A stretch of 5,461 bases of DNA from Nitrosopumilales archaeon CG15_BIG_FIL_POST_REV_8_21_14_020_37_12 (GTDB lineage Archaea > Thermoproteota > Nitrososphaeria > Nitrososphaerales > Nitrosopumilaceae). Each line of letters opens with the position of its first letter. Position 1 is the stretch's first letter. Positions 1 through 5,181 of the stretch are shown piece by piece. The notes beneath the pieces were generated by a model. That model had not been told where the DNA came from. It was given only the letters and a program-made list of their open reading frames with translations, and ran no database searches. A program made the translations under genes and the position numbers. The stretch lies in contig PFFZ01000045.1 of the NCBI GenBank assembly GCA_002781805.1, forward strand, positions 1-5,461, read 5' to 3'.

Positions 1-1
1 C

Positions 2-1189
2 TCTTCTGCATCCAGCAAACCCGTGATTACTGGCCCCGTGTTTGACAAAAGCGGTGAATACACAGTAAAAACTTCCATAATTGGCGCTAAAAATCCAAAG
101 ACTCAGACATCCGAAGACATTGATTTTGAAACAAAATTGATAATTCCTTCTGAAAGTCAATTCACAATTTCTTTTAATGAAACCGATTACCCTGTGTTTG
201 TAAAAAACTATCATGATCCAATTACTGATTTGAATTTTGATTCTTCCTCAAATTCACTTGTTTTTAAAATGCCTTTTGATTGGAATCATGTGGATCATAC
301 CGATCAAATCCAATATAATTTTGAATTTCCAAAAAACTTCCCTCCATTTGAGAACATCAAGAGCTTTGTTGCCAAAGTCAACGACGATTTGATGTTGCCT
401 CAGGGAATACATTATGACGTTTATTCCAAGCATGATCGGACTGTGATTCATTTTACGATTGACAATGATGAATTAAAACAAATACAAAATGATCTGAATC
501 ATTTAACTGTGACAATTTCGCCTGGTGACCGCTCGTCTTTTGTTGAGAAACACATCTCATTTGACAATGGGTATGGTGCCATAATTTCCTATGACTCTGC
601 ATACCATTCAGACAAAGACCTTGTTATCACTACTACCTTTTTTGATCAAAATGGAGATATGGCATCTGGTGTGAGATACGGATATTCATTAAAGGATCCA
701 AATGGCAATGAAACTTTCAACACTGGTACAAACCCAAATCTTTTGGGAATCGAACTACCTAAAGGAACTGAGACTAGGAAATTTGGACCTATGATTAATG
801 GCAAGTACCATTTACAAATTGTACTGATTGGACTGGGAATAAATGACTTTGATAGGTTCAAGTATTCTGAATTTGATTTTGAACTACATGAAGAAAATAC
901 TGCAAATGCTCCAAAGGAAAAAATCCCCTCCTGGATTAAGAACAACGCCGGATGGTGGGCAGACGGCTCAATTGACGACTCTTCATTTGTTCAGGGAATT
1001 CAATTTATGATAAAAAATAAAATCATGGACATTCCAGATACTGCTGCCGATTCTGGAAACTCTGTAAACGAGATTCCTCCTTGGATCAAAAATAATGCCA
1101 AATGGTGGGCAGACGGCCTGATAGGAGAAGACGATTTCCTAAAGGGAATAGAATTTTTGGCAAAGTCAGGCATCATCAAAGTCAACTAA
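2..1189 (+). CDS. Secreted/surface beta-rich protein with two C-terminal WWADG repeats (5'-partial)
   Basis: The frame is open to the left edge of the window; the first possible start inside it is a GTG at 23, but the codons before it continue the same protein-like sequence without a stop, so this is the 3' part of a longer gene. The N-terminal two thirds alternates hydrophobic and polar residues and carries 'TGPVFDKSGEYTVK'-like beta-strand and turn motifs, as in extracellular beta-sandwich proteins. No transmembrane segment or PEFG-type sorting signal is visible at the C-terminus. The last about 90 residues hold two 38-residue repeats (W-I-K-N-N-A-x-W-W-A-D-G core) joined by a 12-residue linker. 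Such repeats recur at the ends of secreted thaumarchaeal proteins, so export or cell-surface location is likely; the signal peptide would lie outside the window. No catalytic or copper-binding motif is seen and the function is unknown. A tandem T-tract follows the stop codon. Confidence 0.88.
   Translation, partial: SSASSKPVITGPVFDKSGEYTVKTSIIGAKNPKTQTSEDIDFETKLIIPSESQFTISFNETDYPVFVKNYHDPITDLNFDSSSNSLVFKMPFDWNHVDHTDQIQYNFEFPKNFPPFENIKSFVAKVNDDLMLPQGIHYDVYSKHDRTVIHFTIDNDELKQIQNDLNHLTVTISPGDRSSFVEKHISFDNGYGAIISYDSAYHSDKDLVITTTFFDQNGDMASGVRYGYSLKDPNGNETFNTGTNPNLLGIELPKGTETRKFGPMINGKYHLQIVLIGLGINDFDRFKYSEFDFELHEENTANAPKEKIPSWIKNNAGWWADGSIDDSSFVQGIQFMIKNKIMDIPDTAADSGNSVNEIPPWIKNNAKWWADGLIGEDDFLKGIEFLAKSGIIKVN
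923..1036 (+). repeat. WWADG protein repeat, copy 1
   Basis: A 38-residue in-frame repeat beginning I-P-S-W-I-K-N-N-A and containing W-W-A-D-G. It matches the second copy at 20 of 38 residues by direct comparison, including all four Trp/Gly/Asp landmarks and the F-x-x-G-I-x-F half. The pattern of aromatic anchor, 'DG-I' turn and 'F..GI.F' helix loosely resembles short C-terminal modules of the SHOCT kind; that comparison is only an impression. Confidence 0.85.
1073..1186 (+). repeat. WWADG protein repeat, copy 2
   Basis: Second 38-residue copy (I-P-P-W-I-K-N-N-A-K-W-W-A-D-G core), ending at the last sense codon of the gene. It is separated from copy 1 by 12 residues (D-T-A-A-D-S-G-N-S-V-N-E). 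The two copies have diverged at the DNA level, so the duplication is old and selection has kept the Trp-rich core. Confidence 0.85.
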
Positions 1190-1194
1190 TGTGT

Positions 1195-1392
1195 TTATGC
1201 TGCCAGGCTCGTGTGTTCTGATTGTTTTTTTACAATGAATTTTTTTAGCAAAAAGTAATTCTTTTTGACTCTAGTTTTTAACAAATACTCTGTTCTTATC
1301 CATTTCATTGAGTCAGAGACATCTTGCGGTGTTAGCTGGGAGCCCAAAAGCTCACATAAACTAGTTAATGCATAACATAGTCTCCAAAGCAA
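1195..1392 (-). CDS. Possible small basic protein, 65 aa, TTG start
   Basis: A minus-strand frame that starts with TTG and ends only 5 bp from the stop of the convergent repeat protein. Its translation looks protein-like: a Cys/Leu-rich amphipathic start (W-R-L-C-Y-A-L-T-S-L-C-E-L-L), then L-T-P-Q-D-V-S-D-S-M-K-W-I-R-T-E-Y, then a strongly basic Lys-rich segment (V-K-K-N-Y-F-L-L-K-K). The frame stays open upstream to a stop at 1504-1506 but contains no ATG there, so the start is uncertain. No TATA box is obvious before the TTG, and the hairpin at 1379-1400 overlaps the proposed start. It fills the gap between neighbouring genes well, but it could still be a chance ORF. No family recognised. 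Confidence 0.38.
   Translation of the reverse strand: MLWRLCYALTSLCELLGSQLTPQDVSDSMKWIRTEYLLKTRVKKNYFLLKKFIVKKQSEHTSLAA
1221..1246 (+). terminator. T-rich terminator after the repeat protein
   Basis: Two runs of seven T (1225-1231 and 1240-1246) lie 36-57 nt after the stop codon at 1187-1189. The first sits inside a short inverted repeat, ATTGT (1221-1225) and ACAAT (1232-1236). Tandem T-tracts are the usual archaeal intrinsic termination signal, so this probably ends the transcript of the upstream gene. Confidence 0.6.
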
Positions 1393-1407
1393 AGGAGACT
1401 GTTTTTT
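1379..1407 (+). terminator. Perfect 7-bp hairpin followed by a T-run
   Basis: AGTCTCC (1379-1385) and GGAGACT (1394-1400) form a perfect stem around an 8-nt A-rich loop, followed by G and six T (1402-1407). The shape is that of a bacterial-style intrinsic terminator on the plus strand. It lies about 190 nt past the repeat gene, which already has its own T-tracts, and 67 nt before the 35-aa membrane protein gene, so it may insulate that gene. Read on the minus strand the same stem covers the TTG start of the possible 65-aa ORF. Confidence 0.5.
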
Positions 1408-1445
1408 CTCAATGTGAAAAACCAGATGTGTTGTTTTCAGTAGGC

Positions 1446-1453
1446 TTAATTTT
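1446..1453 (+). promoter_or_regulatory. Candidate TATA box for the 35-aa membrane protein
   Basis: TTAATTTT is centred about 24 nt before the ATG at 1474, the spacing expected for a leaderless archaeal transcript. AT-rich octamers are common here, so this rests on position only. Confidence 0.3.
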
Positions 1454-1473
1454 GGTATTTGTTTTTGATTGTC

Positions 1474-1581
1474 ATGGTAAAAATATCTATTAAAGAAGGA
1501 TGGTCAACCAAGAGTAAACTGGCAATTTTGGGCCTGTTGGGCAGCATCGTGTTGATCATCACTGTCCTGGCATTTAACTAG
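1474..1581 (+). CDS. Single-span membrane microprotein, 35 aa
   Basis: ATG at 1474 to TAG at 1579-1581. The protein has a short basic, soluble N-terminus of about 16 residues (M-V-K-I-S-I-K-E-G-W-S-T-K-S-K-L) followed by one continuous hydrophobic helix, A-I-L-G-L-L-G-S-I-V-L-I-I-T-V-L-A-F, ending with Asn at the C-terminus. The positive residues before the helix predict an N-in topology. A bipartite layout this clean, with an ATG, a TATA-like element about 24 nt upstream and a hairpin terminator separating it from the previous gene, argues that it is a true gene rather than a chance frame. The Gly-x-x-Gly and small residues in the helix could support helix packing with a partner. There is no signal peptidase site and I do not recognise the family; a regulatory or complex-assembly subunit role is speculation. 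Confidence 0.68.
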   Translation: MVKISIKEGWSTKSKLAILGLLGSIVLIITVLAFN

Positions 1582-1666
1582 GTTGTTCCTACACACAATA
1601 AAAAATCATTTCGAGTCAATTCTTTGTCTTAGATATGCTTAAGTTGGCATCTCTCTGATTCATGCT

Positions 1667-1780
1667 ATGGGAATAATGAACACTCTGCGCAAGTTCTGTG
1701 TAATGAAAAGCGTTAGAGACAAAGCAAAAGACTCTGAAGCACAAAACAAGAGTAATGAAAAAACTAAAACAAAAGATTAG
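1667..1780 (+). CDS. Possible small Lys-rich hydrophilic protein, 37 aa
   Basis: ATG at 1667 to TAG at 1778-1780; an in-frame ATG at 1676 would give 34 aa. The first part is M-G-I-M-N-T-L-R-K-F-C-V-M, a mildly hydrophobic basic stretch. The rest is highly charged and disordered-looking, rich in Lys, Asp, Glu, Asn and Thr. A TTAGATAT element lies at 1629-1636, about 34 nt before the first ATG. The upstream stop at 1640 limits the frame. Such composition can arise by chance in A-rich DNA, so the gene is uncertain. It lies 85 nt after the membrane microprotein in the same direction and could share its transcript. Function unknown. Confidence 0.42.
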   Translation: MGIMNTLRKFCVMKSVRDKAKDSEAQNKSNEKTKTKD

Positions 1781-1822
1781 AGTCAAGTCGATTTGTTATT
1801 GCATATTCTGGTGAAATAAGGG

Positions 1823-2233
1823 TTAGTAACCTTCTTCTCCAGGAAAAAGAAGGCACCAATAGTTTGCATTAGTCTTGGTTGATTTTTTTTGTCCCACCTT
1901 ACATGGTCCAAAAACCTTACCTGATGCCAATTCTTCCTGATAGTTTGGAACTCTTTGAATTTGTTTGACTATTGCCGGTGTTACAAAAAATGAACATACT
2001 TGTTGTTTGTTTATTTCAAAGGACTCCATTGTGTCAATTACGTGATACTCTGTTAGACCGTCTTCTCCAATTGCTTCTTTTGCGGTAAACTGTGATGGCC
2101 TGCCTCTGTTTGTACGAAAGTCCTTGATGTTGATAATTTTACCTGAAATTTTCCCAATTCCCACTGCTTTTGCTTGGTCTTGTACCTTATTGTAATCACC
2201 CAAATTGATTTGAGATTGTGTTGTTTCTTTCAT
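1823..2233 (-). CDS. Hypothetical protein, 136 aa
   Basis: A minus-strand gene with an ATG start at 2233 and a TAA stop. The protein is soluble, with no signal peptide or membrane span. The region from residue 25 to about 45 (I-G-K-I-S-G-K-I-I-N-I-K-D-F-R-T-N-R-G-R-P) has the strand, basic turn, strand look of a small beta-barrel such as an OB fold, and a second beta-rich part runs to residue 85. A helix with V-K-Q-I-Q-R-V-P-N-Y-Q-E-E-L follows, and the tail is basic (K-V-G-Q-K-K-S-T-K-T) before Y-W-C-L-L-F. Three Cys (80, 111, 127) are spread out and do not form a zinc motif. I do not recognise the family. Nucleic-acid binding would fit the basic turns but is only inference. It is monocistronic, with long gaps on both sides. 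Confidence 0.82.
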   Translation of the reverse strand: MKETTQSQINLGDYNKVQDQAKAVGIGKISGKIINIKDFRTNRGRPSQFTAKEAIGEDGLTEYHVIDTMESFEINKQQVCSFFVTPAIVKQIQRVPNYQEELASGKVFGPCKVGQKKSTKTNANYWCLLFPGEEGY

Positions 2234-2292
2234 TTATGGTCTACATGTCTTTTGGAATCTATTCTAAATTAGTTGTTTCATACAATAAATGA

Positions 2293-2305
2293 TGACTTCA
2301 AGTCA
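2293..2305. promoter_or_regulatory. 13-bp palindrome, possible operator
   Basis: TGACTTCAAGTCA is a perfect inverted repeat of two 6-bp halves around one central base. It lies 60 bp upstream of the minus-strand 136-aa gene and about 180 bp upstream of the GNAT operon, in the shared divergent intergenic region. The size and symmetry suit a dimeric helix-turn-helix regulator, but no binding protein can be named. Confidence 0.35.
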
Positions 2306-2454
2306 ATGCATAATCAACACATATCATTACCGACTACAAAATATTACAACCTTGTATCTTCTACTGCTTTGAATCTGTGTTCTGGCATAACCTGTTTCAA
2401 AAAATCATTTTCCAATGGTGAAAAGTAACTTCAAACAGATCTTACTTCTGAACT

Positions 2455-2464
2455 GATAAATAAC
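2455..2464 (+). promoter_or_regulatory. Candidate TATA box of the GNAT-amidohydrolase operon
   Basis: GATAAATAAC is centred about 27 nt before the TTG chosen as the GNAT start at 2486 and about 20 nt before an out-of-frame ATG at 2479. The spacing favours a transcript beginning at or just before the TTG, i.e. leaderless or nearly so. Confidence 0.4.
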
Positions 2465-2485
2465 TACAAAAATATGTAATGTCTG

Positions 2486-3130
2486 TTGTCAAAGCACCGC
2501 ACTAGCCATGTCGTTATACGAACTATGGCAAAAGAAGACATTTTACAAATTGTTGAACTGCAAAAAGCCTCCTTTCCAATCATGGCTGCAAAAGGAATCT
2601 ATTGGAAACCTGACCAATTGGAAACTCACCTCAAACTTTTTCCTCAGGGCCAGTTTGTTGCTGAATATCATGGCAAAATTATCGGCTCGTGCAGCAGTTT
2701 GATAATAACACTTGAACCCGAGTACAAAGAGCACACATGGAAAGATGCATGTGGCAATAGCTATTTCAAAAACCATGATCCTGATGGGGATTCTCTTTAT
2801 GGTGCTGATGTCTCGGCTCATCCAGATTATCGACGACTGGGAGTTGCTACAAAATTGTATGATGCAAGAAAGAAACTGGCAACTGATTTGAATTTACGCA
2901 GGATTATCGCTGGAGGACGAATATCCAACTATTCTCAATATGCCAATGAGATGACCCCTCTGGAATATGTGCAAAAAGTAAAGCGTCATGAAATCAAAGA
3001 ACCAGTTCTTGCATTTCAGCTAAGAAACGGCTTCAAATTCATCAAAATTCTCCCAAATTATATGAAAGATCCAAGATCTCTTAATTATGCAACCTTTATT
3101 GAATGGAAAAATCCCAATTTTAAACAATGA
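2486..3130 (+). CDS. GNAT N-acetyltransferase, YhcX-GNAT-domain type
   Basis: A 214-aa GCN5-related acetyltransferase. V-V-I-R-T-M-A-K-E-D-I (9-19) forms the first strand and helix, F-V-A-E-Y-H-G-K-I-I-G (57-67) the central strands, and Y-R-R-L-G-V-A-T (115-122) the acetyl-CoA pyrophosphate loop of motif A (R-x-x-G-x-A). The C-terminal half, with A-G-G-R-I-S-N-Y (142-149), E-M-T-P-L-E-Y-V and F-Q-L-R-N-G-F, is what I recall from the GNAT domain of Bacillus YhcX-type proteins, where it is fused to a nitrilase (carbon-nitrogen hydrolase) domain; here the domain stands alone. TTG at 2486 is chosen because the ATG at codon 14 would delete the first strand and an upstream in-frame stop lies at 2477-2479. 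The stop overlaps the next start (ATGA), so the two genes are translationally coupled. The substrate is unknown. Confidence 0.88.
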   Translation: MSKHRTSHVVIRTMAKEDILQIVELQKASFPIMAAKGIYWKPDQLETHLKLFPQGQFVAEYHGKIIGSCSSLIITLEPEYKEHTWKDACGNSYFKNHDPDGDSLYGADVSAHPDYRRLGVATKLYDARKKLATDLNLRRIIAGGRISNYSQYANEMTPLEYVQKVKRHEIKEPVLAFQLRNGFKFIKILPNYMKDPRSLNYATFIEWKNPNFKQ

Positions 3131-3927
3131 TAATTGATTGCCATGTTCACATAAACCAGTATGAACTCTTACAAAATACTCCATCTCTGGAAGATCGATT
3201 AGAAAAACTTCAACTAGAGATGATAAGTAATAATGTTGATTATGCCTTGATTCTGTCGTCTTACAAAGTAAATTCAGAAAGGCCCTCCACTAAGCAAATT
3301 ATTGATGCAATTCAGAAATATGATAATCTAGGGGTTGTTGCTGGCTTTACTATTGATAATCATACTGATGAGGATCTGAAAAATTACAAACAATGGATAA
3401 AAGATGGCTTGATTAAAGGTTTGAAAATCTATGCGGGATATGAGCATTATTACCCGTATGACAAACGATATCAAAAAGTCTACGATACGTGTTTAGAATT
3501 TGACATTCCTGTCATGATCCATACTGGAGATACATTTAGTCCAAAAGGAAAATTGCGTTACGCCCGCCCGCTTCATCTTGATGAAGTAGCAGTTGATAAT
3601 CCTGAGGTAAACATTGTCTTGTGTCATTTGGGAAATCCCTGGATTCAAGATGCACAGGAAGTAATTTACAAAAATAAGAACGTATATGCAGATATTTCAG
3701 GACTTGTAGTTGGTAATTTTGATCATTACTTTGAAAAGATGATGAAAGAAAAAGTAGCAGAGTTGATCAACTATGCAGGGGAACCAAGATATCTCCTATA
3801 TGGAACCGATTGGCCAATCAGCACTATGGACTCGTATCTTAATTTTGTAGCAAAGCTCAAAATTAAACAAGAGTATAGAGATCTGCTGATGTACAAGAAT
3901 GCTAAAGATCTGTTCAAAATATCTTGA
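3127..3927 (+). CDS. Amidohydrolase family 2 metal-dependent hydrolase
   Basis: A 266-aa TIM-barrel hydrolase of the amidohydrolase-2 (ACMSD/uracil-DNA-unrelated, PF04909-like) type. Metal-site landmarks are in order: D-C-H-V-H at residues 4-8 (H6 and H8), G-L-K-I-Y with K100 after strand 4, M-I-H-T-G-D (H132), L-C-H-L-G-N-P-W (H167) and Y-G-T-D-W-P (D228), and the usual N-A-x-x-L-F ending near 259-263. Length is at the short end for the family, but the barrel looks complete. Members perform C-N or C-C bond hydrolysis or decarboxylation with one divalent metal; the substrate cannot be read here. It overlaps the GNAT gene by 4 nt, so the two probably act on related compounds, for example acetylation and deacylation or sequential steps. 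No signal peptide; cytoplasmic. Confidence 0.9.
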   Translation: MIIDCHVHINQYELLQNTPSLEDRLEKLQLEMISNNVDYALILSSYKVNSERPSTKQIIDAIQKYDNLGVVAGFTIDNHTDEDLKNYKQWIKDGLIKGLKIYAGYEHYYPYDKRYQKVYDTCLEFDIPVMIHTGDTFSPKGKLRYARPLHLDEVAVDNPEVNIVLCHLGNPWIQDAQEVIYKNKNVYADISGLVVGNFDHYFEKMMKEKVAELINYAGEPRYLLYGTDWPISTMDSYLNFVAKLKIKQEYRDLLMYKNAKDLFKIS

Positions 3928-3960
3928 TTTTATAATCTTGTCTTTGCCTTATTCATTTTA
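3928..3960 (+). terminator. T-rich region after the amidohydrolase
   Basis: Directly after the TGA stop the plus strand is T-rich (TTTTATAATC, then TTGTCTTTGCC and ATTCATTTTA), which could serve as a weak archaeal terminator. There is no hairpin inside it. Confidence 0.35.
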
Positions 3961-3962
3961 AA

Positions 3963-3987
3963 TTGACTAAACCCCATAGGAAGTCAA
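3963..3987. promoter_or_regulatory. Inverted repeat upstream of the Cys-rich protein operon
   Basis: TTGACT (3963-3968) and AGTCAA (3982-3987) form a 6-bp inverted repeat with a 13-nt centre, just upstream of a TATA-like TTGTATTATC (3993-4002). It shares TGACT/AGTCA half-sites with the 13-bp palindrome at 2293-2305, though with different spacing. It may be an operator or a chance pairing. Confidence 0.25.
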
Positions 3988-3992
3988 CTGGT

Positions 3993-4002
3993 TTGTATTA
4001 TC
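3993..4002 (+). promoter_or_regulatory. Candidate TATA box of the Cys-rich/ureohydrolase operon
   Basis: TTGTATTATC is centred about 35 nt before the ATG at 4033, which would give a leader of roughly 8-10 nt. It is assigned from position and AT content only. Confidence 0.3.
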
Positions 4003-4032
4003 TGATTTTTACTCAATTTCCTAGTACTTAAA

Positions 4033-4248
4033 ATGACTTTGTTCAAGACGCAGCATGTGCAAAAATTGCCTGATGAATCCTGTCGTCTGTGTGGAATGGA
4101 AACAAAACCTTGGTCTAAGTGTACCTATTGCTTTGATACCATTCAGCAAATATGTGTTCATTGCAAAACTATCACTCCAATACAATACCATGTAAACTGT
4201 AATAATTTGCAGAATTGTCCTGATCCTAAACTTTTGGTGAGACTATGA
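4033..4248 (+). CDS. Small Cys-rich zinc-ribbon protein, 71 aa
   Basis: The protein holds three C-x-x-C knuckles (C17/C20, C30/C33, C41/C44) plus C56, C62, H43 and H53, enough to bind two zinc ions in a double zinc-ribbon fold. The first pair is followed by G-M-E-T-K-P-W-S-K, a typical zinc-knuckle turn. There is no membrane segment. The stop codon overlaps the ureohydrolase start (ATGA), so the two are translationally coupled and probably act together. Possible roles are a metal-handling helper, a structural subunit or a regulator of the enzyme; nothing in the sequence chooses between these. A stand-alone nucleic-acid-binding zinc ribbon is the main alternative. Confidence 0.85.
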   Translation: MTLFKTQHVQKLPDESCRLCGMETKPWSKCTYCFDTIQQICVHCKTITPIQYHVNCNNLQNCPDPKLLVRL

Positions 4249-5120
4249 TGGGTAATACTCTTTGTTGGTCAAACTCTGATTCCTATCGGGAATCGGATTA
4301 TGTTGTAGTTGGTATCCCTGATGAATCTCATTCACATTCACTTAGAAAAGGCACTTTTAGCGCTCCTGACCGAATTAGACAAATATCCAAAGAGCGAGAT
4401 GTATATGTTGAAAATGGCCTGGAATCTTTAGCATATACAAATCTGGGTCCATCACAATCAAAAATCTTTGATTTGGGAAATGTTTCTAGGCGTGACGTCC
4501 CGCAAGTTTTTGAAAGGATAATTCAAGATGATAAAATTCCAATTACGATGGGAGGTGATCATTCTCTTACATCATTAATCATAAAGATTCTTGGCAAAAA
4601 ATCAAAACCCCTATCTCTGGTATATTTTGATGCTCATCCTGACTTTGTCTCATCTACTACTGATTTTTATGGCTCTGTCATATATGATTGCCTTCCATTT
4701 CTTGATACGAAATCCAGTGTAATGATTGGAATTCGAAGTCCTGAACTTGAGGAGATACAAAACATCAAAAAATATGGAATTAATGTATTTTCTCCTACTG
4801 ATATTCAGTATTCTGGTCTGAAGCAGACTCTTAATGAAATCCTGTCTACCTTGGGAAAAAATATTTACATTTCATTTGACATGGACTGTATTGATCCTGC
4901 TTTTGCTCCTGGTGTCTCAGTCCCTGTTCCTCTGGGGTTGGATCCACTTACTGCGTCAATACTTTTGCAAAATATTGGCAAATGCGGTATTCTTGGAATG
5001 GATATGATGGAGGTGTGTCCTCCGTTTGACGTCCAAGACAATACTTCTCATTTGGCATCCAGAATGATCTCTGAAATACTCGTATCTGCAAAAATTCACA
5101 GAAAAATTCCTTCTATCTGA
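4245..5120 (+). CDS. Arginase/agmatinase-superfamily ureohydrolase, atypical active site
   Basis: A 291-aa protein of normal length for the ureohydrolase family (arginase, agmatinase, formimidoylglutamase), which uses a binuclear Mn or Ni centre to hydrolyse guanidino or amidino groups. The N-terminal V-V-V-G-I-P (20-25) and G-T-F-S-A-P-D-R-I-R (36-45) match the family's opening. All six expected metal ligands are visible: H106 in G-G-D-H-S, D129, H131 and D133 in D-A-H-P-D, and D212 and D214 in S-F-D-M-D-C-I-D-P; E256 in M-E-V-C-P-P is also kept. The family's catalytic His of the H-G-x-x-F segment appears to be Tyr142 (D-F-Y-G-S), and the usual G-T-G-T-P loop reads G-V-S-V-P (223-227). The fold call is firm, but agmatinase activity should not be assumed. 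An ATG-ATG start makes M1 or M2 equivalent. Confidence 0.9.
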   Translation: MMGNTLCWSNSDSYRESDYVVVGIPDESHSHSLRKGTFSAPDRIRQISKERDVYVENGLESLAYTNLGPSQSKIFDLGNVSRRDVPQVFERIIQDDKIPITMGGDHSLTSLIIKILGKKSKPLSLVYFDAHPDFVSSTTDFYGSVIYDCLPFLDTKSSVMIGIRSPELEEIQNIKKYGINVFSPTDIQYSGLKQTLNEILSTLGKNIYISFDMDCIDPAFAPGVSVPVPLGLDPLTASILLQNIGKCGILGMDMMEVCPPFDVQDNTSHLASRMISEILVSAKIHRKIPSI

Positions 5121-5144
5121 TCGTGTACTAAATTAATTCGAGTA

Positions 5145-5181
5145 TTTTTGTGGTTTCTGATTGTTCTGGAAATTCAGAAAC
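5145..5181 (+). terminator. T-run and 8-bp hairpin between convergent genes
   Basis: Five T (5145-5149) lie 25 nt after the ureohydrolase stop. They are followed by GTTTCTGA (5153-5160) and TCAGAAAC (5174-5181), a perfect 8-bp stem with a 13-nt loop. It sits between two convergent genes and could end transcripts from either side. Confidence 0.5.

Noticed and set aside
254..945. Minus-strand open frames of 65 and 99 codons inside the repeat protein
   Set aside because: They lie wholly within a strong plus-strand coding frame, have low-complexity Ser/Phe/Ile-rich translations and no independent signals.
1000..1185. Minus-strand 61-codon open frame over the C-terminal repeats
   Set aside because: Antisense shadow of the conserved WWADG repeats.
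1190..1480. Possible tRNA or structured RNA gene
   Set aside because: Apart from the 7-bp hairpin no cloverleaf, T-loop or GTTCRANNC-like box is present.
2289..2370. Plus-strand ATG frame of about 26 codons in the divergent intergenic region
   Set aside because: The translation is Thr/Tyr/Leu-rich with no pattern, and it crosses the palindrome.
2508..2821. Plus-strand 64-codon and minus-strand 92-codon open frames inside the GNAT gene
   Set aside because: Both overlap the GNAT frame, which carries recognisable acetyl-CoA-binding motifs; their translations resemble no protein.
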